Assembly (NCBI RefSeq): GCF_023566055.1
Contig: NZ_JALIQP010000002.1
Coordinates: forward strand, 434,001-498,000
Origin: Halosolutus amylolyticus
GTDB lineage: Archaea; Halobacteriota; Halobacteria; Halobacteriales; Natrialbaceae
Direction of reading: 5' to 3'
DNA length: 64,000 bases
Position numbers and translations under genes: made by a program. Shown one piece after another: positions 8,593 through 16,541 of this stretch (the first letter of the stretch is position 1; each line of letters opens with the position of its first letter). Under the pieces are notes generated by a model, which searched no databases, was not told where the DNA came from, and worked only from the letters and a program-made list of their open reading frames with translations.

Positions 8593-9201
8593 GGAAACAT
8601 TATGCGTCATAGCGCTTGATGCTGTCGACTACCAACTATAGTAGCCACTGAAAGTCAATGCACACCTGATCGCAGGACAGCTTTGCGATCAGTGTGTAAA
8701 TCGTTTCAGTGGCTACTATAGCCGGTAAATAGAACTGCAAGAACGTTCTTCTTGACAAGCACCGATAATTAAAAACGTTCTCGTACTCGAAAAAGGGGTG
8801 TAGTGACCTTGGAAGTCTGGACTTCCGTTGCGACTGGTGTCATCCCCGCGACCATGGAATGAGGTTAACAGGAGAGCGACAAGAGTGGAACAATCCACTA
8901 CTTCGAATCGCGGGTCGGAGAGAACGTTGACGAGATGCTAGGTAAGGATTGTGACTACGTTAATCGGCTTGTGGTGTTCTCTGATCGCGGAATGGTGGTT
9001 GGATGGATAGATGGCGACAAAGGGCCGGGTTCACACGGTTGGCAAGCTATGTTCGGAACAACCGAGAGCAAACCGTTACCAAAAGATATCTATGATGTTC
9101 GAGAATGGTTAGAGGAGCAGAAATCCGATCACGATGGTAATCGTGATACTACATCTCTCGGCATGGCTCGTGAACCCCTCAAAGAGCTCGGATACTTGTA
9201 A
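8585..9201 (+). pseudogene. Ruined AlkP-superfamily type 4 gene, remnant of the 32355-33359 family
   Basis: Fragments in different frames match the intact gene at 32355-33359 in order. 8585-8635 reads L-C-V-I-A-L-D-A-V-D-Y-Q-L and is cut by a MITE. 8721-8790 reads N-C-K-N-V-L-L-D-K-H-R with stops at TAG and TAA. 8809-8862 reads L-E-V-W-T-S-V-A-T-G-V. 8911-9201 reads from N-V-D-E-M-L-G through W-I-D-G-D-K to L-K-E-L-G-Y-L. About 190 residues of the middle are missing. The metal motif SDHG has become SDRG. ATG 8585 overlaps the end of the preceding gene, as in an operon. The open frame from 8935 could still make an 88-residue fragment, but it is not a working enzyme. Confidence 0.85.
8636..8721. 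mobile_element. 86-bp palindromic MITE inside the type 4 pseudogene
   Basis: Perfect 18-bp terminal inverted repeats, ctatagtagccactgaaa at 8636-8653 and its complement at 8704-8721. Inside lies a second imperfect inverted repeat (cacacctgatcgca against tgcgatcagtgtg), so the whole element folds into one long hairpin. No room for a gene. The target duplication cannot be separated from the palindromic tata at the ends. It interrupts the pseudogene after codon 18. Confidence 0.8.
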
Positions 9202-9334
9202 GGGGCATAATACAGCGATTAAGTATCGATACCCCCCAAATAGGCTGTGAAAATTGGTTGATTATATGTTGTGAAAACATCCGAGAAGATAAAAGAGACA
9301 TCTTCAAATCCCTTGGCTCAAAAAGGGATTACTG

Positions 9335-10435
9335 ATGAAGACCCTCCTGGTTACTGTGGACTCGCTTCGTCACGACCACTTCGAGTATATGCCGAACACA
9401 TTAACCTTTCTTGACATGAACCACAACCGTGCATTCGCCCCCTCGACGGCGACGATCGGCAGTTTTCCAGGGATTATTGGCGGGGAGTTCGCAAATGGGG
9501 CTGGGCTCACTGGAACAAGCATTGCAACTCGTTTTGACGAGTACAGCGTAGGCTTAACGACCAATCATCTTCTCTCAGAGGAGTACGGCTACGACGAGGG
9601 GTTCGATGTGTTCAACTCGCCGAAAGGCGGTGGTGACTCGATCAAGGACAAAGCCGCTATCTACCTTACTCGCGGCTCGTTTGCGTACCGGCTTGCCTCT
9701 TGGGGCTGGAGCCACTACCAGCGACTTACGAACCTATCTGGTGACGTCGAGAAATCCTTTCGGTCTGCTGAGAAGATTATCTCTCAGTTTGACTCAGAGA
9801 TCGACAACCGAGAAGAGTGGTTCGGTTGGTTGCATTTTATGGAACCACACCATCCGTACGACCCAGACGGTAGCGAAATGAGCCGTGCTCAGGCGCAGAG
9901 ACTCACACGTAAGGTTCTTGCTGGGAGCGGCGGCGAGTCAGATCAAGAGCGCGTTCGCGAACTCTATCGATTGGAAGTAGCTGAACTTGACAAGAAGCTG
10001 GATATGCTCTGGAAAGCGATTCCAGACGACACGCGAGTCGTGTTCTGTGCCGATCACGGAGAACTTCTAGGTGAAGACGGAATGTGGGGGCATCCGGGAG
10101 AAATGCGGCCTGAACTTCTTCGCGTTCCGTTTGGAACGAAAAATGCTCCAGAAATCGGTGGCGTCGTATCGCTCCTTGATGTACCGTCAATACTACTGGG
10201 ATCTGAATACGGACTGGGAGAATTGGACCGTGACGTTGCCTTCGCAACCTATGGGGTGAAGAAAGCGGCAATGAATGCCAACAACATAGCAACTGATAAG
10301 GGAGTTATATCATTCGACAGCAACGAGCCCACCGAAGATCCGAGTTTGGAGCGGGCACTCGATCGGTTCGAACCCGGTAGCGTGGTCAAGGAGGATGCGC
10401 TTAAGGAGGACTTGGAGGACCTCGGATACGCATGA
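9335..10435 (+). CDS. AlkP-superfamily enzyme, type 2 (cluster A)
   Basis: 366 residues, no signal peptide. D9 lies in L-L-V-T-V-D-S-L-R. The probable nucleophile is a Thr (T38 or T40) in A-P-S-T-A-T-I-G-S-F-P. A W-L-H-F-M-E-P-H-H-P-Y motif is present and D240-H241 lies in C-A-D-H-G-E-L-L-G-E. No sulfatase Cys/Ser-x-Pro-x-Arg. C-terminus L-E-D-L-G-Y-A. The stop overlaps the next start in ATGA. The 133 bases upstream (9202-9334) are A/T-rich and hold no gene. Close paralogue 35528-36691, nearly collinear along its length. Probably hydrolyses or transfers a phosphoester on a glycan precursor (inferred). Confidence 0.8.
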   Translation: MKTLLVTVDSLRHDHFEYMPNTLTFLDMNHNRAFAPSTATIGSFPGIIGGEFANGAGLTGTSIATRFDEYSVGLTTNHLLSEEYGYDEGFDVFNSPKGGGDSIKDKAAIYLTRGSFAYRLASWGWSHYQRLTNLSGDVEKSFRSAEKIISQFDSEIDNREEWFGWLHFMEPHHPYDPDGSEMSRAQAQRLTRKVLAGSGGESDQERVRELYRLEVAELDKKLDMLWKAIPDDTRVVFCADHGELLGEDGMWGHPGEMRPELLRVPFGTKNAPEIGGVVSLLDVPSILLGSEYGLGELDRDVAFATYGVKKAAMNANNIATDKGVISFDSNEPTEDPSLERALDRFEPGSVVKEDALKEDLEDLGYA

Positions 10436-11337
10436 CTGTCGTAGTTCTCGCCCTCGACGCACTAGATGCGGGTCTCGTAGAGTACTTTGATGCGACTGAG
10501 TTTGAACTCGAGTCGAGTAAGCAAATTCAAACATTTGCCCACAGTAAAGACAATCCCTATACCCCTGAAGTATGGGCAACGGTAGCTACAGGGCTTGGAC
10601 CGGATGAACACGGCATAACTGGTTCTGGCACGAGCGAGTGGAACAATTCGATTTTTGAGTTCGCTTCGCGGTTTACTGGGAGACTGGACGAATCGACACG
10701 CGGGACGCTCGGCCGATTCGTTCGCGAGAAGACCGGCGAGCGCGAACAGATCGGGGAGACTGACGTCGAATCGATATTCGATCGTGATGGAGCAGTCGTG
10801 CACAATTGGCCGGGTGTCCACGATGGCAGTGATCTACAACGGGCATGGGACCTGATGAACGCAGTTGCTGAAGGCAAGCCGAAACACGAATTCGAACAGG
10901 AGCTCCTCGGACTTGCTGCCCAGCAGTTTGGGTGGGTTCGAGAAATGCTTCACCACAATGTTGCGCTTGCAGGCGTTCATATCCATACCCTTGATGCTGC
11001 AGGTCACGCATACGCCGAGGACGAGGAATCGCTCCAACGGATCTACCAACGAGTCGCTGGTTTTGTAGACGAACTTGTACAAATTCTCAATCCGGATGAC
11101 AATCTCCTTCTATTGAGCGACCACGGAATGTGTACCTCTTTCTATAGGCCAACCGACAGAGACGGGAGTCCAGGCTCGCATTCTTGGCGTGCATACGCGA
11201 GTTCAACCACTACCGATGTTCCGGCCGACGTCTTTGATGTCGTCGACTGGATTGATGAGCACGTAAAGAACGGAACAATAGCTGATGAACAAATCGATAT
11301 CGACGAAGAGCATCTCAAAAATCTCGGTTACATATGA
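10432..11337 (+). CDS. AlkP-superfamily phosphodiesterase-like enzyme, type 3 (cluster A)
   Basis: 301 residues with the nucleotide pyrophosphatase/phosphodiesterase pattern: V-L-A-L-D-A-L-D (D9), nucleophile T50 in E-V-W-A-T-V-A-T-G-L-G-P-D-E-H-G, a D-A-A-G-H-A-Y metal motif and L-L-L-S-D-H-G-M. No signal peptide or membrane helix. C-terminus L-K-N-L-G-Y-I. Overlaps its neighbours by ATGA on both sides, so it is tightly coupled to the type 2 enzyme and the flippase. Paralogue 34602-35531. Substrate unknown; a sugar-nucleotide or polyprenyl-phosphate diester is a reasonable guess. Confidence 0.8.
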   Translation: MTVVVLALDALDAGLVEYFDATEFELESSKQIQTFAHSKDNPYTPEVWATVATGLGPDEHGITGSGTSEWNNSIFEFASRFTGRLDESTRGTLGRFVREKTGEREQIGETDVESIFDRDGAVVHNWPGVHDGSDLQRAWDLMNAVAEGKPKHEFEQELLGLAAQQFGWVREMLHHNVALAGVHIHTLDAAGHAYAEDEESLQRIYQRVAGFVDELVQILNPDDNLLLLSDHGMCTSFYRPTDRDGSPGSHSWRAYASSTTTDVPADVFDVVDWIDEHVKNGTIADEQIDIDEEHLKNLGYI

Positions 11338-12773
11338 ACGTCGGTGAGGCAGACTTCGGGCTCGAAATCTCACGAGGCGTCCTCGCAAAGTTCGCTATGG
11401 CCGCCATCGGCTTTGCTGGTTCCGTGATCTTTGCTCGAGTACTAGGACCGAGTGGCTACGGAACGTTCTACGTCGTCCTAACGCTCGTCCATGTCCTCGA
11501 TAACCCCGTAACTGGATGGGGAGGAGCCTGTAAAAAACGAATTTCCGAAACGGGTTTTCCGACGGCAGAGGCACTTGGTTCAGGGCTATTCGGTGCAGTG
11601 TTGCTCCCACTCATCATGTTGCCTATTGTGTATACATTTCACTATTTTACGGACATTTACGATCTCACTGGGTTATTTATTCCGTTCTCCACACTCTTCA
11701 CCATTATTTGTTTTTTTGCAGTTACAAATAGAATTCTCTCGGCACGTTCGAATTTTTCTGCCGCTGAATGGTCCGACACACTTCGATCACTCTTCACAAC
11801 TCCCCTGCAACTAGTATTTATCACTCTTGGGTTCGGAACCGCTGGAATGGTATACGGGCTAACTCTTGCGACTGCGTTGACTGTCCCTTACGTCATCTAC
11901 CGTATTCACGTCAAACCAGTACTTCCTACCAGAGAATCGTTATTTAGTATTGCATCCTATGCCAAGTATAGTATTCCGAATGGTTTTATCGGAACTGCTC
12001 AGTCGCGCTTCGACATACTTCTTCTCGGCGCACTTCTCACATCGTCGGCAGTTGGCGACTACCAAGTTGCAATGCAACTCACTTTAGCAGGAACGTTTAT
12101 CGGTGCTGTTACGTCAAAAGGGTTGATGGCTCGAGTAAGCGAACACTGGAGCAGAAACGACAAGTCAGCGGTGGTTACCGATGTTACGAATTCGCTCGGC
12201 TATGCGAGCGTTCTCGCAATACCGATTTTCTTCGGTGCTGCTGCGATGCCGAACACTCTGGTAGAGACAATATTCGGGTCACAGTACACTGGTATTGGAT
12301 TGGTTCTCGTTGGGTTAGCCTTCTTCCGAGTGTTAAAAGTGCAATCAGCTCAGCTTCAATCGACAATGGCCGGTCTAGATCGGCCAGACATTAACATGCG
12401 AATTGGAATAATTGTTTTAATTCTGAATGTCGGTCTTGGTTACCTCTTGCTCCTCAAATACGGGATCCTTGGCGTCGTGGGAGCAACGATTATCTCCGAA
12501 GTCGTTCGGTATACGGCACTTGCGTACATGATCAAACAGTACCTTCCAGACGTGCCCCTGTTTTCCCAACCCTTGCGCTTTCAACTGTTCGCTGGCTCCG
12601 TAATGTTTGTTCTTGTCGACCACCTCCACACTACCACCGGGGTTTCGTGGTGGGGAGACCTGTTGATCCTCGTCGGTCTTGGCGGACTCATCTATTTCGG
12701 GAGTCTTACAGTAATTAGCGAGTCGTTCCGCATCACCGCCAAAGGTATCCTCTCAGATGCTTTGAACAACTAG
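11334..12773 (+). CDS. Oligosaccharide flippase (Wzx/AglR-like, cluster A)
   Basis: 479 residues with about 14 hydrophobic segments, the MOP/polysaccharide-transporter fold. It opens G-V-L-A-K-F-A-M-A-A-I-G-F-A-G-S-V-I-F-A-R-V-L-G-P, a typical first helix of archaeal flippases such as AglR. It is predicted to move or help move lipid-linked glycans across the membrane to AglB, whose gene follows about 650 bases downstream. Translationally coupled to the type 3 enzyme by ATGA. Low G+C like the rest of cluster A. Paralogue 30589-32031, similar throughout. Confidence 0.87.
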   Translation: MNVGEADFGLEISRGVLAKFAMAAIGFAGSVIFARVLGPSGYGTFYVVLTLVHVLDNPVTGWGGACKKRISETGFPTAEALGSGLFGAVLLPLIMLPIVYTFHYFTDIYDLTGLFIPFSTLFTIICFFAVTNRILSARSNFSAAEWSDTLRSLFTTPLQLVFITLGFGTAGMVYGLTLATALTVPYVIYRIHVKPVLPTRESLFSIASYAKYSIPNGFIGTAQSRFDILLLGALLTSSAVGDYQVAMQLTLAGTFIGAVTSKGLMARVSEHWSRNDKSAVVTDVTNSLGYASVLAIPIFFGAAAMPNTLVETIFGSQYTGIGLVLVGLAFFRVLKVQSAQLQSTMAGLDRPDINMRIGIIVLILNVGLGYLLLLKYGILGVVGATIISEVVRYTALAYMIKQYLPDVPLFSQPLRFQLFAGSVMFVLVDHLHTTTGVSWWGDLLILVGLGGLIYFGSLTVISESFRITAKGILSDALNN

Positions 12774-12796
12774 ACTTCCTATAATCGCGCCACTCT

Positions 12797-13027
12797 GGCA
12801 CTGTCTATATAAGGAAAACCGCAAGACGTGGAAACGGTGAAGCGTGACGAAACCTGTGACACCACCATCTAATCTCTGATATAAGTAGGGCCCGATCGAC
12901 GAACAGCGAAAATTCGACTATTTCAACACACTTCTCACGAGGAGTGGATCTTTCATCCTTCACCAACGGTGCCGCGACAGCCGCTAAATCGTCGGTCAAC
13001 GCCAAAAGCGCTTAACTAGACAGTGCC
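12797..13027. mobile_element. 231-bp MITE or deleted IS with 8-bp target duplication
   Basis: Terminal inverted repeats ggcactgtcta at 12797-12807 and tagacagtgcc at 13017-13027. The flanks carry an exact 8-bp direct repeat gccactct (12789-12796 and 13028-13035), the footprint of a true transposition event. An 8-bp duplication is usual for IS6, IS66 and IS1595 elements, among others. A 66-codon open frame on the - strand (13005-12805, TTG start) may be a transposase fragment, but I do not recognise it. Confidence 0.85.
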
Positions 13028-13380
13028 GCCACTCTAGTGATGATTACGATCACGGAGCACGGGAAACTGGTCTACAATCGATTCCTCAACTGTGACATCA
13101 CCGCTGACTAATACACATTTATCTCTTCATCATCTCAATTTTCTTTGACCTACTTACAGTTCCGGAACCGTATTAGTTGCCGTGTTCAGTACAAATAATG
13201 GACAGGCAGAATCGTGGTTGACGATTCAGTGACATCATAGTCACCTCGATGCTGATAATCGTCAGTTAGTAGTTTCAGGCCTCACAGAGGGGAAACTTGG
13301 CTGACCATGTACTGATGATTAGAAAACTAAAAATTAAAGAAACGTTCTCAATTATAGAACCAGATATCAAACGACCACAA

Positions 13381-13388
13381 GTATATAA
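13381..13388 (+). promoter_or_regulatory. TATA box of aglB
   Basis: gtatataa, the clearest TATA element in the region. Its centre is 40 bases before the aglB ATG, giving an expected short leader of about 14 bases. Confidence 0.6.
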
Positions 13389-13424
13389 CAAGACTTATTC
13401 TTGACTTGGGTCTCGTGAAAGGCA

Positions 13425-16400
13425 ATGAGTACGGACACCGAACGCGTCGAGGAGGGGACGGAAACGTCCTTCCTCGAGACGTGGCGAGACTGGTATCACA
13501 TCCCCGTCGTCGGGGCCGTGATGCTGTTCATGTTCTGGGTACGGACCCAATCTTACAGCGAGTTCGTGACCGACGACGGGACGCCCGCCCTCGCGGGTGT
13601 CGACTCGTGGTACCACTGGCGAACGATCCAGTGGACCGCGGAGAACTACCCGCGAACGATGCCGTACGAGGTCTGGACCGGGTTCCCGACGGGCCAGTAC
13701 GTCGGGCAGTTCGGGACGCTGTTCGATCAACTCATCGTCACCGTCGCGATGATCGTCGGCCTCGGCGATCCGTCGCCCGAGACCCTCTACACGGTCTCCC
13801 TGCTCGCCATTCCGGCTATGGCCGCCCTCGTCGCCGTCCCCGTCTTCTACGCGGGCCGGCGACTCGGCGGCACGATCGGCGGCATCGTCTCCGTGATCGT
13901 CCTCGCGCTCGCGCCCGGCCAGTTCTTCGTCCGCTCGACGGTCGGGCAACTCGACCACCACGTCGGCGAGGTCCTGTTCATGGCGATCGCGGTCGTCGCG
14001 ATGATGGTCGCGCTTCGCGTGGGCGAGGAAGAAAAGCCGATCTACGAACTGGTGGCAGACCGAGACTGGGACGCCCTCCGCAGGCCGGCCATCTACAGTG
14101 CCCTCGCCGGGTTCGCACTCGCCCTGTACATCTGGGTCTGGCCGGCGGCGATCGTCCTCGTCGGCATCTTCGGCGTCTTCTTCGCCGTCCAGCTCTCTCT
14201 GGACTACGTTCGCGGCGTCTCGCCGGATCACGTCGCATTCGTCGGCGCCGTGAGCCTCGGTGTCACGACCATCGTGACAGCGCTCCTGATCGAGCAATCG
14301 GGATTCGGGACGACGGACTTCAGCTTCCTACAGCCGCTCACCGCACTGCTCGTCGCCGTCGGCTGTGTCTTCATGGCCTGGCTCGCTCGTGAGTGGAACA
14401 GCCGTGATCTCGAACGCCGGTACTATCCGGCCGCGATCGCCGGCATCGCCGTCGCTGCGATAGCCGTCATGTGGCTCACCCTCCCCGATCTGTACAGCAC
14501 CCTCATGGGGAACCTCACGAGCCGTCTGCTCCCGCTCGATCCGTCGACGGGAACGCTGACCATCCAGGAGGCACAGCCGCCGGAGAACTTCCTCTCGGAG
14601 TACGCGTTCGAGGAGTTCGGCGCGGCCTTCTACACGATGCTCGCCGGCCTCGCACTCCTCGCGGTGCGGCCGTTCCTCGGCCGCGAGTTCCGCGCTGAGT
14701 ACACCCTGGTCATCGTCTGGTCGCTGTTCCTGCTCAGCATGGCCGCGACGCAGATTCGCTTCGCGTACTACCTCGTGCTCGCGGTGGCGGTCGTCAACGC
14801 CGTCTTCGTCGCCGACGTCGTGCGGATCTTCGACCTCGACGTCCAGGGCGGCGTCGATTCGCTCAGGCAGATCGAAACCTACCAGGTCATCGTCCTGTTC
14901 ATGGTCGTCCTCCTGCTGTTCGCGCCGCTGCTCCCGCCGCTCGCCAGCGCGGGGGTCGTCGAGCGCGGCGACAACACCGGCCCACACAGCGACGCCATGA
15001 CCTGGGAGCAGTCGACCCACTGGCTCGAGGAGAACACCCCCGAGCCGGGGAACTACGGCGACGCCGAAAACGCCGACCAGCTCGACTACTACGGCACCTA
15101 CAATCCCGACGATGGCGACTACGACTACCCCGACGGGGCCTACGGCGTGATGTCGTGGTGGGACTACGGCCACCTGATAACGACCCAGGGCGAGCGGATC
15201 CCCCACTCGAACCCGTTCCAGCAGAACGCCCGCTCCTCGTCGGCGTATCTCACCGCCGAATCCGAAGCGGAAGGGGAGCTGGTCCTCGACGCGATCGCCT
15301 CCGACGCGGACGTCAACTGGGGAGACTACGACCAGGAAGAGCTCGAATCGATCGTCGCCGACTCCGACGGGAGCGGCGAGGAGATCCGGTACGTGATGAT
15401 CGACGACCAGATGGTCGGTGGCAAGTTCAGCGCGATCACCCAGTGGACCGGCCCCGATCGCGGCCACTACGTGACGCCCGACGGCTACGAGGAGGGCGAT
15501 CAGATCCCGGTCTCCGCGCTCGAGAACGCGTCCTCCGACGCGCCGTACCACGACACGATGCAGGCCCGGCTGTACTTCGACGACGCCAGCGGGATGGAAC
15601 ACTACCGGCTCGTCCACGAGAACGACGACTACGTGATGGCGTTCACGAGTTACGCGATCGTCAACACCCAGACCGGCAACGTCCTGACAGAGGACCTCGG
15701 GACCGTGATCGATCGCTTGGTCCAGCAGCAGGGAGAGGGCGAGGTCGAGGCCCCGGAAGACACCGCGTGGGAGCCCCAGATCTACATGAACCAGCGGGGT
15801 GGCCCACAGCAGATCCAGCAGCGGTACAGCTTCCTCCAGCAGATCCCGCAGCTGGAACTCCAGCCCTTCGACGTGCGCCAGGCCGCCGCGATCAAGACCT
15901 ACGAGCGCGTCGAGGGCGCGACGCTGACCGGCACCGTCGAGGACGAGCACCTCCGGGACGGTAACGCGACGGTCCGGGCGACGGTCGAACTCGATCGGAA
16001 CTCGCGACTGGGCTCGCTCACGTACCAGCAGACCGCGACGGTCCAGGAGGACGGCAGCTTCGAAATGACCGTTCCGTACGCGACCGACGACGAACTCGGC
16101 GTCGAGGACGGCGCCACGAACAGCGACGTCGAGGCGAACGGCTCGTACTCGCTGTCCGTCGTCGGCCCGCACCCCGAGCAGCCCTTGCCCGGCGTGCAGT
16201 ACGAGGGCCAGACCGAGGTCCCCGAGACGGCGGTCGTCGACGGTGAGACGATCGACGTCGACCTCGAGGAGGTCGAGTTCGAGGAGACCGATCCGGGCAA
16301 CGAGTCCGACGGCAACGAGACCGACGCCGGCAACGAAACTGGCGACGACGGGACCGCGGGCAACGAGACGGGAGACAACGAGACGCAGACTGACGAGACG

Positions 16401-16442
16401 GCCGGATCGATCGCCCCGATCGCCGCCGAACCCGCGCACTGA
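13425..16442 (+). CDS. aglB: AglB oligosaccharyltransferase (STT3 family)
   Basis: 1005 residues. It transfers a lipid-linked oligosaccharide to Asn in N-X-S/T sequons of S-layer and other surface proteins. The N-terminal half is multi-pass, with D60 in the first external loop (A-G-V-D-S-W-Y-H-W-R). The catalytic WWDYG motif is at residues 578-582, on the outer face. Beta-rich external domains follow. The C-terminal tail is Asp/Glu/Thr-rich and contains five N-E-S/T sequons between N959 and N985, so the enzyme may glycosylate itself. No C-terminal membrane anchor is seen. It follows cluster A but has its own promoter. Confidence 0.97.
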   Translation: MSTDTERVEEGTETSFLETWRDWYHIPVVGAVMLFMFWVRTQSYSEFVTDDGTPALAGVDSWYHWRTIQWTAENYPRTMPYEVWTGFPTGQYVGQFGTLFDQLIVTVAMIVGLGDPSPETLYTVSLLAIPAMAALVAVPVFYAGRRLGGTIGGIVSVIVLALAPGQFFVRSTVGQLDHHVGEVLFMAIAVVAMMVALRVGEEEKPIYELVADRDWDALRRPAIYSALAGFALALYIWVWPAAIVLVGIFGVFFAVQLSLDYVRGVSPDHVAFVGAVSLGVTTIVTALLIEQSGFGTTDFSFLQPLTALLVAVGCVFMAWLAREWNSRDLERRYYPAAIAGIAVAAIAVMWLTLPDLYSTLMGNLTSRLLPLDPSTGTLTIQEAQPPENFLSEYAFEEFGAAFYTMLAGLALLAVRPFLGREFRAEYTLVIVWSLFLLSMAATQIRFAYYLVLAVAVVNAVFVADVVRIFDLDVQGGVDSLRQIETYQVIVLFMVVLLLFAPLLPPLASAGVVERGDNTGPHSDAMTWEQSTHWLEENTPEPGNYGDAENADQLDYYGTYNPDDGDYDYPDGAYGVMSWWDYGHLITTQGERIPHSNPFQQNARSSSAYLTAESEAEGELVLDAIASDADVNWGDYDQEELESIVADSDGSGEEIRYVMIDDQMVGGKFSAITQWTGPDRGHYVTPDGYEEGDQIPVSALENASSDAPYHDTMQARLYFDDASGMEHYRLVHENDDYVMAFTSYAIVNTQTGNVLTEDLGTVIDRLVQQQGEGEVEAPEDTAWEPQIYMNQRGGPQQIQQRYSFLQQIPQLELQPFDVRQAAAIKTYERVEGATLTGTVEDEHLRDGNATVRATVELDRNSRLGSLTYQQTATVQEDGSFEMTVPYATDDELGVEDGATNSDVEANGSYSLSVVGPHPEQPLPGVQYEGQTEVPETAVVDGETIDVDLEEVEFEETDPGNESDGNETDAGNETGDDGTAGNETGDNETQTDETAGSIAPIAAEPAH

Positions 16443-16541
16443 CCGCCGGTTCCCGACCGACGGAACGATCACGAATCGACTGACGGCCGCGCGATCCGAA
16501 AGTGAGAAGGCTTTTACCGGCATTCGGAATACCAACGAGCG

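Larger units (their letters stand above)
12774..13424. other. AT-rich spacer between flippase and aglB
   Basis: No real gene is seen in these 651 bases. It holds the 231-bp transposon remnant (12797-13027), a 23-codon open frame from ATG 13040 that I do not credit, an A/T-rich stretch and the aglB promoter. It marks the border where base composition returns from the low-GC cluster A to the GC-rich chromosome. Confidence 0.6.

Noticed and set aside
8935-9201. 88-codon ORF as an intact small gene
   Set aside because: It is the C-terminal fragment of the type 4 AlkP gene with a mutated metal motif, part of the pseudogene 8585-9201.
7273-10435. Annotation of the AlkP proteins as secreted sulfatases
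   Set aside because: No signal peptides and no Cys/Ser-x-Pro-x-Arg motif.
13040-13111. Short ORF M-I-T-I-T-E-H-G after the transposon remnant
   Set aside because: Only 23 codons, no promoter or neighbour support.
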